Below are positions 1 through 7,660 of a DNA stretch of 64,000 nucleotides, piece after piece. The DNA lies in assembly GCF_051388935.1 (NCBI RefSeq), contig NZ_JBPKBI010000017.1:62001-126000 (forward strand), read 5' to 3'. Numbering within the stretch: the stretch's first letter is position 1; each line of letters opens with the position of its first letter. A program made the translations under genes and the position numbers. The stretch comes from Yinghuangia sp035454725 (GTDB lineage: Bacteria > Actinomycetota > Actinomycetes > Streptomycetales > Streptomycetaceae). Under the pieces are notes generated by a model, which saw only the letters and a list, made by a program, of their open reading frames with translations, did no database searches and was not told the origin of the DNA.

Positions 1-833
1 TCGACCCGCTGGTGGGCTCCGACCGCTTCGACTTCGTTCTCGATCTGGGCGACGAGCTGCCGATGCGGGCGATCGGCATGCTGATGGGCATCCCCGATTC
101 CGAGCAGCCGACCGTACGCGACCACGCGCAGCGCAGTTTGCGCAACAAGCCGGGCGAGCCGCTGCCGGTCAGCGAGAACCGGTACTTCGACGGCCGGATG
201 TACGCCGAGTATGTCGACTGGCGGGTCAAGAATCCGTCCGACGACCTCATCACCGAGCTGCTGAATACCGAGTTCGAGGACGAGACGGGCAAGGTCCGCA
301 AGCTGACCAAGGACGAGGTCCTGATTTTCGTCGCGGTCATCGCGGGTGCGGGCGTGGAGACCACCGGCCGCCTGTTCGGGTGGATGGGCAAAGTCCTGTC
401 CGAACACCCCGACCAGCGCCGCGAGTTGGTCAAGGACCGCGGCCTGATCCCCAACGCGATCGAGGAACTGCTGCGCTACGAGCCGCCCGGCCCGAACCTT
501 GCTCGCTACGTCACCGAGGACGTCGAGATCCACGGGCAGACCGTCCCGGCCGGCAGCGCCATGCTGATGATGTTCGCGTCGGCCAACCGCGACGAGCGGC
601 AGTTCGAGGACCCGGACCGCTTCGACATCCACCGCAAGATGGGCCAGCACGCCACCTTCGGCCACGGCGTCCACTTCTGCGTCGGTGCCGCACTCGCCCG
701 CCTCGAAGGACGCGTCGCCCTCGACGAGGTTCTCAACCGCTTCCCCGACTGGGAAGCCGACATGGCGAACGCCCGCCGCTCACCCACTACCACCGTCCGC
801 GGCTGGGACACCATGCCGGTGGCCATCGGCTGA
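1..833 (+). CDS. Cytochrome P450, 5' end cut by window edge
   Basis: Heme-thiolate monooxygenase lacking its N-terminal part. The frame is open to base 1, so the GTG at 12 is probably internal. Seen in the translation: an I-helix oxygen-binding motif AGAGVETT, the K-helix ExxR in EELLRY, and the heme-binding loop FGHGVHFCVG with the Cys ligand, then a normal C-terminus. About 277 residues remain of a usual 400 or so. In bacterial class I P450s electrons come from ferredoxin and ferredoxin reductase; neither gene is next to it here. A second P450 lies 216 bases downstream on the same strand, and the two differ enough to have different substrates. The substrate cannot be told from sequence; the SDR and F420-type genes nearby suggest stepwise oxidation of a hydrophobic compound. 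Confidence 0.95.
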   Translation, partial: DPLVGSDRFDFVLDLGDELPMRAIGMLMGIPDSEQPTVRDHAQRSLRNKPGEPLPVSENRYFDGRMYAEYVDWRVKNPSDDLITELLNTEFEDETGKVRKLTKDEVLIFVAVIAGAGVETTGRLFGWMGKVLSEHPDQRRELVKDRGLIPNAIEELLRYEPPGPNLARYVTEDVEIHGQTVPAGSAMLMMFASANRDERQFEDPDRFDIHRKMGQHATFGHGVHFCVGAALARLEGRVALDEVLNRFPDWEADMANARRSPTTTVRGWDTMPVAIG

Positions 834-1049
834 GACCACCGGACCACCCTGTTCACCGGGGGCGGCCGGCATCCGGCACATGTCCGCTTGCCACAGCGAA
901 CCCTGTGACGGCACACACCACAGAACGCCGACGCGTGACCGGGGGCACCGGAGCCACATCAATGCGCCGGTGGGAGAAGCCGGATCGTCCCACCACAGGC
1001 CCGTACCCCCCGCTGATCCGTGGCATCACCTCGACGACAAGGTCCCCTC

Positions 1050-2429
1050 ATGAGCAGCGACGCCACCTTCCCCGAGGCGGGGGAGGACCGCAAGAAGCAC
1101 AAGATCGACTTCGACCGGCACTCCACCGCCTACCGGACGGACTTCGAGGAGATCACCCGGGACCTGCACGGCAGGTGTCCGGTCGCCTGGACCGACCGCC
1201 ACGGCGGCTATTGGCTTGCGAGCGGCAACCAGGAGGTGTTCGATCTGGCTCGGCGCGCGGACCTGCTGTCCAACGACAACGACGTCAAGGGGGAGAGGAA
1301 GGGCTATTTCGGGATCACCATCCCGCACCGGCCGCACGGCGAGGTCAGCACGCGCGGGGGGTTCCTGGAGATGGATCCGCCCGAGCAGCGGCACTACCGT
1401 CAGGCACTGAACCCGTACCTCTCCCCGGCTGCCGTCGCGCGCTGGCAGCCGGTCATGGACGAGATCACCCGGGCCTGCGTCGACGAACGCATCGAGACCG
1501 GCACCATCGACTTCGTCGACGACCTGGCCAACATCGTCCCCGCCGTGATGACCATGGCCCTGCTCGGGCTGCCGCTGCGGGACTGGGAAGTCTTCTGCGA
1601 GCCGGCGCATATGAGCGTGTACACCAAGCCCGACTCGCCGGAGATGGCGAAGGTCATCGACGGCATGGCCAGGTCGTACCAGCGAATCACCGAACACATC
1701 GCCCGGCTCCGGGCCGAACCGCGTCCTGGCCTGGTCGACGCGCTGATCCACGCGGACATCAACGGCAGCTCGCCCACCGACCGCGACATCATGGAAGCGG
1801 TGATGCTGCTGATCGGTGGTGGGTTCGACACCACGACCGCGCTGACCGCGCATTCGCTGGAGTGGCTGTCGGAGAATCCGGCGGAGCGTGAGCGCCTCAG
1901 TAGTGAGCGGGATGCGCTTCTGGACAGCGCGACCGAGGAGTTCCTGCGCTATTTCACCCCCGCTGTGGGTGACGGGCGTACGATCGCGGCCGACTGCGAG
2001 GTCGCGGGGACGCGGTTCAGGGAGGGTGAACGGCTGTGGCTGTCCTGGGCGATGGCCAATCGGGACGCGCGGGTGTTCGACGATCCCGACACGGTGCGTC
2101 TGGACCGTACGGGCAACCGGCACGCGAGCTTCGGCCTGGGCATCCACCGGTGCATCGGCTCGAACTTCGCCCGCAAGTCGTTCAAGACCATGCTCACCCA
2201 CGTCCTCGACCGCATGCCCGACTACGCATGCGTTCCCGAGGAAACCGTCCACTACGACACAACCGGCCTCATCAACGGCATGAAACACCTTCCCGCCACC
2301 TTCACGCCCGGGCGTCGTCTCGGCCCGGGGCTCGACGAAACCATCGACGCGCTCCAACGGGTCTGTGATGAGCAGCGACTCGCCGAACCGGTGACCGCAC
2401 GCGGGACAGCAGTAGGCACAGAACGGTGA
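1050..2429 (+). CDS. Cytochrome P450
   Basis: Full-length bacterial P450 of 459 residues. Start chosen at ATG 1050; a longer frame from 1020 adds ten residues unlike the family. The I-helix motif GGGFDTT lies near residues 256-262, the ExxR of the K-helix at about 297-300 in EEFLRY, and the heme loop FGLGIHRCIG has its Cys ligand near 368. The C-terminal 45 residues after the heme domain are longer than in most family members. No ferredoxin gene is adjacent. The TetR gene at 2606 follows on the same strand after 176 bases, so the P450 may belong to the regulon of one of the two TetR paralogues. Substrate unknown; I infer a catabolic or tailoring hydroxylation. Confidence 0.95.
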   Translation: MSSDATFPEAGEDRKKHKIDFDRHSTAYRTDFEEITRDLHGRCPVAWTDRHGGYWLASGNQEVFDLARRADLLSNDNDVKGERKGYFGITIPHRPHGEVSTRGGFLEMDPPEQRHYRQALNPYLSPAAVARWQPVMDEITRACVDERIETGTIDFVDDLANIVPAVMTMALLGLPLRDWEVFCEPAHMSVYTKPDSPEMAKVIDGMARSYQRITEHIARLRAEPRPGLVDALIHADINGSSPTDRDIMEAVMLLIGGGFDTTTALTAHSLEWLSENPAERERLSSERDALLDSATEEFLRYFTPAVGDGRTIAADCEVAGTRFREGERLWLSWAMANRDARVFDDPDTVRLDRTGNRHASFGLGIHRCIGSNFARKSFKTMLTHVLDRMPDYACVPEETVHYDTTGLINGMKHLPATFTPGRRLGPGLDETIDALQRVCDEQRLAEPVTARGTAVGTER

Positions 2430-2605
2430 AGGCGGGCGGCAGACCGCCTGTGGTTGCCCGGCAGGGCAGAGCCACCGCGGCTTGCCGTCCCCCCTTATCG
2501 CGCAATCCCCGTAGCCTGCCGATCAACGACCGGAAGCCGAAAAGCAATTGTGTACCTCCCGACGCCGTGTGCGCTCCGGAGTGGCCCGGTGGTGAAAGGA
2601 AGCAG

Positions 2606-3187
2606 ATGGCACACTCCCGCCCTGTCGGCGCACAGACCTCCAAGACGCGCGCGGTCCTATTGGATTGCGCTGAGCGGCTCATGCTCGACGAAGGGTACGC
2701 GGCGGTCACCTACCGCAGTGTGGCCGCCGAGGCGGAAGTGACCGCCGGGACGGTCCAGTATTACTTCCCGACCCTTGACGAACTTTTCATCGCCCTGGTT
2801 CGGGACCGGTCGAAGCAGAGTTTGAAAAAGCTGGTCGCGGACCTCCGTACGAACCACCCCCTGCGCGCGGTCTGGAACTACGCCAGCGATACGGCGGCAG
2901 CAGGCTTGACCGCAGAGCTCATGGCCCTCGCCAACCACCGAAAATGCATTCGCTCGGAAATGGCCGAGACGGGCATGCAGGCACGCGAACTCGTGATGAG
3001 CGCACTGGACGAGGCGCCCGGGAACTACGCCTTTCCGCAGGAGGTTGCACGGCCGGAGGTCCTGGTGTTCCTCATGACCAGCACTCCCCGGATGATCGTG
3101 ATGGAGGAAGCCGCCGGCATCTCGATGTCCCATGCCGAGGTCGTGGACTTCATCGATCGGTATCTCGACACCGTCGAAAGGTCATGA
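2606..3187 (+). CDS. TetR-family transcriptional regulator (paralogue A)
   Basis: Predicted 193-residue one-component repressor. The N-terminal helix-turn-helix spans about residues 12-60, with the TetR hallmark GYAAVTYRSVA and VQYYFP. The rest is the all-helical ligand-binding and dimerisation domain. ATG 2606 is preceded by GAAAGGA at proper spacing; the longer frame from 2426 has no family-like sequence. It is strikingly similar over its whole length to the TetR at 4329-4910 on the other strand. Both have 193 residues and share near-identical blocks such as LVFLMTSTPRMIVMEEAAGI close to the C-terminus. The two bracket the F420-type oxidoreductase gene. Ligand unknown; presumably a substrate or intermediate of the enzymes around it. 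Confidence 0.93.
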   Translation: MAHSRPVGAQTSKTRAVLLDCAERLMLDEGYAAVTYRSVAAEAEVTAGTVQYYFPTLDELFIALVRDRSKQSLKKLVADLRTNHPLRAVWNYASDTAAAGLTAELMALANHRKCIRSEMAETGMQARELVMSALDEAPGNYAFPQEVARPEVLVFLMTSTPRMIVMEEAAGISMSHAEVVDFIDRYLDTVERS

Positions 3188-3334
3188 GGTGCCGCGCGGT
3201 CGGGCGTTCTTCCCCTCTGTGCGGGTCGTCGGCGGGACGTGACCAGGGCACACCGACACCGAGACTTCGTTGTTCTCGAATGCACCGATGGTTTTCGGGC
3301 GCAAAACAACACCGACGAGAAAGGTTTCGCCCCC

Positions 3335-4243
3335 ATGAGGATTGGCCTGACAGGACGGCCGGCCACCACCGATCAACTTGTCGAGCAGGCCCTGGCCGCC
3401 GAGAACGCCGGCTTCAGTTCCGTCTGGTACGACAACAGCGTCCTGTCCGACCCCCTCGCGGCGATGGCGGTGGCCGGACGCGCGACGACATCGATCGAAC
3501 TCGGCACCGCGATCCTCCAGACCTACTTCTGCCACCCGATGTTCCAGGCGAGACGCGTCAGCGCGGTCACCGAGGCCATGGGACGCCCCGGCTTCACGCT
3601 GGGTATCGGCCCTTCCCACGAACCGCTCGTCAGCGGCGTGTATGGCCTGCCCTACGACCACCCCGGCCGCAATACCGAGGAATACCTGCGCATCCTCACC
3701 GGTCTGCTGCGAGGTGACGAAGTCACCTACGAGGGTGAGGATTGGACCGTCCGAGGGGCACACGTCCCGGCGACGCAACCTGTCCCCGTGCTGCTGGCGG
3801 CACTCGGGCCGCGGCTCCTCCGCGTCGCCGGCGAACTCGCGGACGGGGTCGTACTGTTCATGGCATCCGCGCGGGCGATCGAAACCCACATCGCCCCTCG
3901 TCTCCACGCCGCCGCGTCAGCGGCCGGACGACCCGCGCCACGCATTGTCGCCGGCCTCCCCATCGCCGTCCACGACGACCTCGACGAGGCCCGCCAGGCG
4001 ACGGCCAGGACTGCGCGCAGCTACGAGAGCCTGCCGAACTACCGCCGCATCATGGACATCGGCGGCGTGGCGACTCCCGCCGACGCCGCGATCCTCGGCG
4101 ACGAGCCGAGCGTGACGCGGCAGTTGCAAAGCCTTCTCGATGCGGGAGCCACCGACATCCAGGCCTTCGTCGTACCCGTAGGCGAGGACCGCCGCCAATC
4201 CCGGGAGCGCACAACGGACTTGCTGGCCTCGCTCGCGAAGTGA
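3335..4243 (+). CDS. LLM-class F420-dependent oxidoreductase
   Basis: Luciferase-like monooxygenase fold (TIM barrel) of 302 residues, the actinobacterial subgroup that usually uses reduced coenzyme F420. ATG 3335 is chosen because GAGAAAGG sits about ten bases upstream and the translation then opens with MRIGLTG, the usual first strand. Family-type segments include IELGTAILQTY, the FTLGIGPSH loop and PVLLAALGPR in the C-terminal half. These enzymes transfer hydride to or from C=C, C=O or C-OH groups, or act as monooxygenases; which applies is not visible. It lies between the two paralogous TetR genes and converges with the one at 4329, 85 bases away. A related enzyme is encoded at 20396-21352. 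Confidence 0.9.
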   Translation: MRIGLTGRPATTDQLVEQALAAENAGFSSVWYDNSVLSDPLAAMAVAGRATTSIELGTAILQTYFCHPMFQARRVSAVTEAMGRPGFTLGIGPSHEPLVSGVYGLPYDHPGRNTEEYLRILTGLLRGDEVTYEGEDWTVRGAHVPATQPVPVLLAALGPRLLRVAGELADGVVLFMASARAIETHIAPRLHAAASAAGRPAPRIVAGLPIAVHDDLDEARQATARTARSYESLPNYRRIMDIGGVATPADAAILGDEPSVTRQLQSLLDAGATDIQAFVVPVGEDRRQSRERTTDLLASLAK

Positions 4244-4328
4244 CCCAACGTGGAGCGCAATGCACCGAGGGTGGACACGCAGTAGATCGACGGGTCGTAC
4301 CGACTTTCGCCGGTTGGCCCGGCTGCAA

Positions 4329-4910
4329 CTAGAGCGTGTCCACCTGGTCCAGGTATCGCTCGATGTAGTCGATGGTCTCCGCGTGGGACTTCACAATGCC
4401 GGCGGCTTCCTCCATGACAATCATCCGCGGCGTGCTGGTCATCAGGAACACCAGCACGTCAGGAGATGGCGCCTCCGGAAGGAAACCGTAGTCTCCGGAG
4501 GCCTCGGCAAGGGCCGCGAGAGCCAATTCCCGGGCCTTCAGCCCGGCCTCCGCGATCTCCGTCCGAATCCGCTCGCGATGATTTCCGAGAGCCATGAGTT
4601 CCGTGGTCAGCACCGCGGAGGCCTGGTGGTTGGCGTAGTCCCAGATGGCGCGGAGCGGATGCTTGGTTTTCAGGTCTTCGGCCAGCTTCCGCAGACTTCG
4701 CTGCGTGCGGTCTTGGACCAGGGCGACGAACAGGTCGTCGCTTGCGGGGAAGTAGTACTGCACCAGGCTCGGGCCGACACCGGCCTTGGAGGCGACGTTT
4801 CGGTACGTGACCGCCGCGTACCCCTCGTCGAGCATGATCTGCTCCGCGCAGTCCAGCAACACGCTGCGTGTCTTCGAGGTCTCCGTGCCGACGCGGCGGG
4901 GGGCTGCCAT
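4329..4910 (-). CDS. TetR-family transcriptional regulator (paralogue B)
   Basis: 193-residue TetR regulator. Start chosen at ATG 4910 because GAGAGGA lies just upstream on the minus strand; the longer frame adds 18 residues without homology. HTH near residues 15-60 (GYAAVTYRNVA, VQYYFP), followed by the helical effector domain. Very similar along its full length to the regulator at 2606-3187, so the pair arose by duplication with inversion. It is divergent from the SDR gene at 5171. The 260-base region between them carries a double inverted repeat (5109-5138) that is the natural candidate operator, so I infer it represses itself and/or the SDR operon. Ligand not predictable. Confidence 0.93.
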   Translation of the reverse strand: MAAPRRVGTETSKTRSVLLDCAEQIMLDEGYAAVTYRNVASKAGVGPSLVQYYFPASDDLFVALVQDRTQRSLRKLAEDLKTKHPLRAIWDYANHQASAVLTTELMALGNHRERIRTEIAEAGLKARELALAALAEASGDYGFLPEAPSPDVLVFLMTSTPRMIVMEEAAGIVKSHAETIDYIERYLDQVDTL

Positions 4911-5108
4911 CAGTGTCCTCTCACAACCGAAACGGGATCGGCACCGCGCCGACCCTCGGCCCACATGCTAGAGGCCGACCTGCGGCGTGGGCTTTCCGTG
5001 TCTCAGCGAAAAGGTGCTGTCCGCTGACCGGATCACGTGCCTGCCGCGGACCGCGCAGACAACTTGGGTGCGGCCACTGACATCCTCTCCCGCCGAAGGT
5101 CTTGTATG

Positions 5109-5138
5109 GCTGTACAGCATCACTGTACGCTCGTACAG
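5109..5138. promoter_or_regulatory. Candidate TetR operator: two inverted repeats
   Basis: Between the divergent TetR gene and the SDR operon lie two inverted repeats. The first is the perfect 10-base palindrome GCTGTACAGC (5109-5118). The second is CTGTACG, two bases, CGTACAG (5123-5138). Both share the GTAC core, and the right arms of both continue as TACAGCATC. Size, symmetry and position 33 bases before the TTG start of the SDR fit a TetR-type operator bound by one or two dimers. The assignment to the TetR at 4329 is inference. I did not find the same arrangement upstream of the paralogue at 2606. Confidence 0.6.
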
Positions 5139-5170
5139 CATCGGCCGGGAAATCTTCTTGGAGGTTCGCG

Positions 5171-5914
5171 TTGAGTCGTGTCGCGGTGATCACCGGAGCC
5201 GCATCCGGCCTGGGGCTGGCGATCTGTGCGCATATGGCCCGCCAGGGACGGCAGATCGCGGTCCTCGACCTGGACGCCGAGGCAGCCGACAAGGCCGCGG
5301 TGCAGCTACGAGCCCAGGGGGCGAAGGCCGTCGCAGTCCAGGCGGACGTAGCGGATCGGTCCATGGTCGATAACGCGTTCGACCGCGTGCGCACCGCACT
5401 CGGCCCGATCGAGATCCTGGTGACCAGCGCCGGGATCTCCGGGTTCGTCCCGTTCGAGCAACTGACCGCTGAGCAGTGGGCGCGCACGATCTCGGTGAAT
5501 CTGACGGGGACCTTCCACTGCCTGCAATCCGCGATACCCGACATGGTCGCGGCCGGCTGGGGCCGGATCGTGACCATGTCGTCAGCCGCGGGACAGACAG
5601 GTGTACCGCGCCAGGCCCATTACTCCGCGTCGAAGGGTGGCATCATCGCGCTGACCAAAACGGTCGCCCTCGAATACGCCGCGAAGGGCATCACGGCGAA
5701 CACCATCCCGCCGTTCACCGTCGACACGCCGATGCTGCGCGGCGCACAGCGTTCGAAACAACTGCCCGGTGCCGAAGTGCTGTCACGGGCGGTCCCGGCG
5801 GGCCGTCTCGGCACCGCCGACGAGATCGCCGCGGTGTGCGCCTTCCTGTGCACGGACGAAGCGTCGTACATCACCGGCCAGGTCGTCGGAGTCAACGGAG
5901 GTGCAGTCACGTGA
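5171..5914 (+). CDS. SDR-family NAD(P)-dependent oxidoreductase
   Basis: Classical short-chain dehydrogenase/reductase of 247 residues. I place the start at TTG 5171, preceded by TTGGAGG with six to seven bases of spacing; the open frame from 5102 would read through the inverted repeats. N-terminal Rossmann motif TGAASGLG; Ser and the YxxxK pair in the catalytic part (MSSAAGQTG, then HYSASKGG). The usual NNAG motif reads TSAG here. The C-terminus is of FabG type (ITGQVVGVNGG). It oxidises or reduces an alcohol/ketone with NAD(P)H. Its stop overlaps the GTG of the next SDR by four bases, so the two are translationally coupled and probably catalyse linked steps. Confidence 0.92.
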   Translation: MSRVAVITGAASGLGLAICAHMARQGRQIAVLDLDAEAADKAAVQLRAQGAKAVAVQADVADRSMVDNAFDRVRTALGPIEILVTSAGISGFVPFEQLTAEQWARTISVNLTGTFHCLQSAIPDMVAAGWGRIVTMSSAAGQTGVPRQAHYSASKGGIIALTKTVALEYAAKGITANTIPPFTVDTPMLRGAQRSKQLPGAEVLSRAVPAGRLGTADEIAAVCAFLCTDEASYITGQVVGVNGGAVT

Positions 5915-6681
5915 AGGACCGGTTCTCCCTGGACGGCCAGGTCGCGATCATCACCGGCGGGGGCACCGGGATCGGACGCGGCACAGCGCTGGTCCTCGCC
6001 CGCCGCGGCGCGGACGTCGTGCTCGCGGGGCGACGCCGCGAACCGCTTGAGGCAACCGCAAAGGAAGTCCAGGCGCTCGGACGGCGGGCGCTCGCGGTGC
6101 CGACCGACGTCACCGACCCCGCACAGTGCCAGGAACTGGTCGACGCGGCGCTGAACGAACTGGGCCGCCTCGACATCCTGGTGAACAACGCCGGCGGCGC
6201 CGAGACGAAGTCGATCGCGAAGTGGACCGAGGACGAGTGGCACCAGGTCATCGCCCTCAACCTGGGCAGCGTCTGGTTCCTTTCCCGCTGCGCCGCGCGA
6301 CCCATGCTGGAACAGCGCAAGGGCGCGATCGTGAACATCTCGTCCGGGGCGAGCCTGCTGTCCATGCCGCAAGCCGCCCCGTACGGCGCGGCCAAGGCCG
6401 GGGCCAACAGCCTGACCGGGTCGATGGCGGCAGCCTGGACCGGCAAGGGCGTCCGGGTCAACGCGATCGCGGTGGGCGCGGTGCGTGCGGCCACCCTGGT
6501 CGACGTCGCCGCACTTCACGGCGTCGACCCGGAGACTTTCGGCCGGACCAACGCCTCCGGCCGTCTCGGCGACCCCGAGGAAATCGCCCACGGCGTGCTG
6601 TTCTTCGCCTCCGACGCGTCCAGCTTCTGCTCCGGACAAACCCTGTACATGCACGGCGGCCCCGGCCTCGCCGGCATCTGA
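5911..6681 (+). CDS. SDR-family oxidoreductase, coupled to the preceding SDR
   Basis: Second classical SDR, 256 residues, starting at GTG 5911 inside the GTGA overlap with the upstream gene; ACGGAGG lies about ten bases ahead. Cofactor motif TGGGTGIG, the structural motif NNAG, and catalytic Ser then YGAAK (Y and K spaced as YxxxK). The basic residues after the second strand (AGRRRE) suggest NADP(H) preference, by family knowledge. The C-terminal region GRLGDPEEIAHGV is typical of FabG-like enzymes. It sits in an apparent operon with the SDR upstream and the carboxymuconolactone-decarboxylase-like gene 74 bases downstream. Substrate unknown. Confidence 0.92.
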   Translation: MKDRFSLDGQVAIITGGGTGIGRGTALVLARRGADVVLAGRRREPLEATAKEVQALGRRALAVPTDVTDPAQCQELVDAALNELGRLDILVNNAGGAETKSIAKWTEDEWHQVIALNLGSVWFLSRCAARPMLEQRKGAIVNISSGASLLSMPQAAPYGAAKAGANSLTGSMAAAWTGKGVRVNAIAVGAVRAATLVDVAALHGVDPETFGRTNASGRLGDPEEIAHGVLFFASDASSFCSGQTLYMHGGPGLAGI

Positions 6682-6755
6682 CGGCCCCGCCCGCCAATCC
6701 GGAAGCGACAGCCACACAGACGGTCGCGACGACAGACACGCAAGGAGGACCCGAG

Positions 6756-7328
6756 ATGGCACGAGTGAAGGCGATTCCGCCCAGGGAATGGCCGCGCGAG
6801 ATGCGTGAGGCTTTGGCCGCGCTGGTCCCGTCCGAGTCGCGGCACCCCCTTCTGGTCAGTGAAGGGCGTCCCAAGGGACTGAACGCCCTGGGCAGCTTCG
6901 CCCATCACCCGGCCTTGGCCCGCGCCTTCTTCCAGATGCAAGCCCACCTTCTGTTGAACACAACCCTGACTCCGCGGCAGCGTGAACTGCTCATCCTGCG
7001 TGTCACCCACCTGCGCCAGGCCCACTACGAGTGGGCCCAACACGTGCACGCGGCACAGGACACCGGCCTGGACAAGGACGAGATCGCCCGCATCGCCGAT
7101 GACCTTGACCCGGACTCCTGGTCACCGCTGGAGTCGGCCCTGCTCCAGGCGACCGACGAGCTCGTCGGCGACGGCGGCATCTCCGACAAGACCTGGGCCG
7201 AGTTGTCCGCACACCTCGATACCCAACAGCTCATGGACGTCATCTTCACCGTCGGCATCTACGAGACAGTTTCTTGGCTGTTCCGCAGCCTCGACATCGA
7301 CTTCGACGACGACCTCAGGCCCGCCTGA
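6756..7328 (+). CDS. Carboxymuconolactone decarboxylase (AhpD-like) family protein
   Basis: 190-residue all-helical protein. ATG 6756 has a strong AAGGAGG ribosome site seven bases before it. The core shows the family pattern: TPRQRELLILRV followed by YEWAQHVHAA, and later LLQATDEL. The CxxC redox pair of true AhpD peroxidase partners is absent, so an alkyl-hydroperoxidase role is unlikely; the conserved Glu/His residues match the hydrolase/decarboxylase-like subgroup. Such proteins are frequent in actinobacterial catabolic clusters with SDRs and P450s, where their chemistry is mostly undefined. It follows the SDR pair in the same direction and ends at a short hairpin (7332-7347). Confidence 0.88.
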   Translation: MARVKAIPPREWPREMREALAALVPSESRHPLLVSEGRPKGLNALGSFAHHPALARAFFQMQAHLLLNTTLTPRQRELLILRVTHLRQAHYEWAQHVHAAQDTGLDKDEIARIADDLDPDSWSPLESALLQATDELVGDGGISDKTWAELSAHLDTQQLMDVIFTVGIYETVSWLFRSLDIDFDDDLRPA

Positions 7329-7331
7329 CGC

Positions 7332-7347
7332 ACGGGCGCAGGCCCGT
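7332..7347 (+). terminator. Short GC-rich hairpin after the SDR/CMD operon
   Basis: Six-base perfect arms ACGGGC and GCCCGT with a four-base loop start three bases after the stop codon of the gene ending at 7328. There is no T-tract, which is common for actinomycete terminators, but the stem is short. It could end transcription of the operon starting near 5171 or merely attenuate it. Confidence 0.35.
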
Positions 7348-7576
7348 CTCGTGCGACACCGTCCGCTGCCGTGGCCAGGAAGACGAGGATCGGCGTCGGC
7401 GTCGTGGGGTAGGGCCGCGCAATGTGCCACCGTTCGACACCCCGATCACGCGCAGCGGGAGCCCGCATCGCGAGATTGCCGGACAACCCTTCTCCAAGGC
7501 CCTCGCAGGCTGGCATACCCCTGGGTGGGTCAATCCCTTCGGGTCTCTCTCGACCCTTGCCTGAAAGGCAGGTGCC

Positions 7577-7660
7577 ATGACCAAGACAGTGTCCCTGAAC
7601 CCAAGCCGATCAAGTCACGCGCGACCTGCTCCGGGGGTTGTCGAGTGCGGTCATTCATGA
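7577..7660 (+). CDS. 27-codon upstream ORF coupled to the dehydrogenase gene
   Basis: A small reading frame starts at ATG 7577, with GAAAGG eight bases before it, and stops at TGA 7658-7660. Its last four bases overlap the ATG of the next gene as ATGA. The predicted peptide begins MTKTVSLNPSRSS and ends in ECGHS. I recognise no family. Because the downstream ATG at 7657 has no good ribosome site of its own, this ORF may serve to deliver ribosomes to it, or be a regulatory leader or the residue of a lost gene. There is no direct evidence that it is translated. Confidence 0.4.
   Translation: MTKTVSLNPSRSSHARPAPGVVECGHS

Noticed and set aside
1026..2357. 443-residue open frame on the minus strand
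   Set aside because: Lies entirely antisense to the P450 at 1050-2429; no family-like motifs and typical of GC-rich shadow frames.
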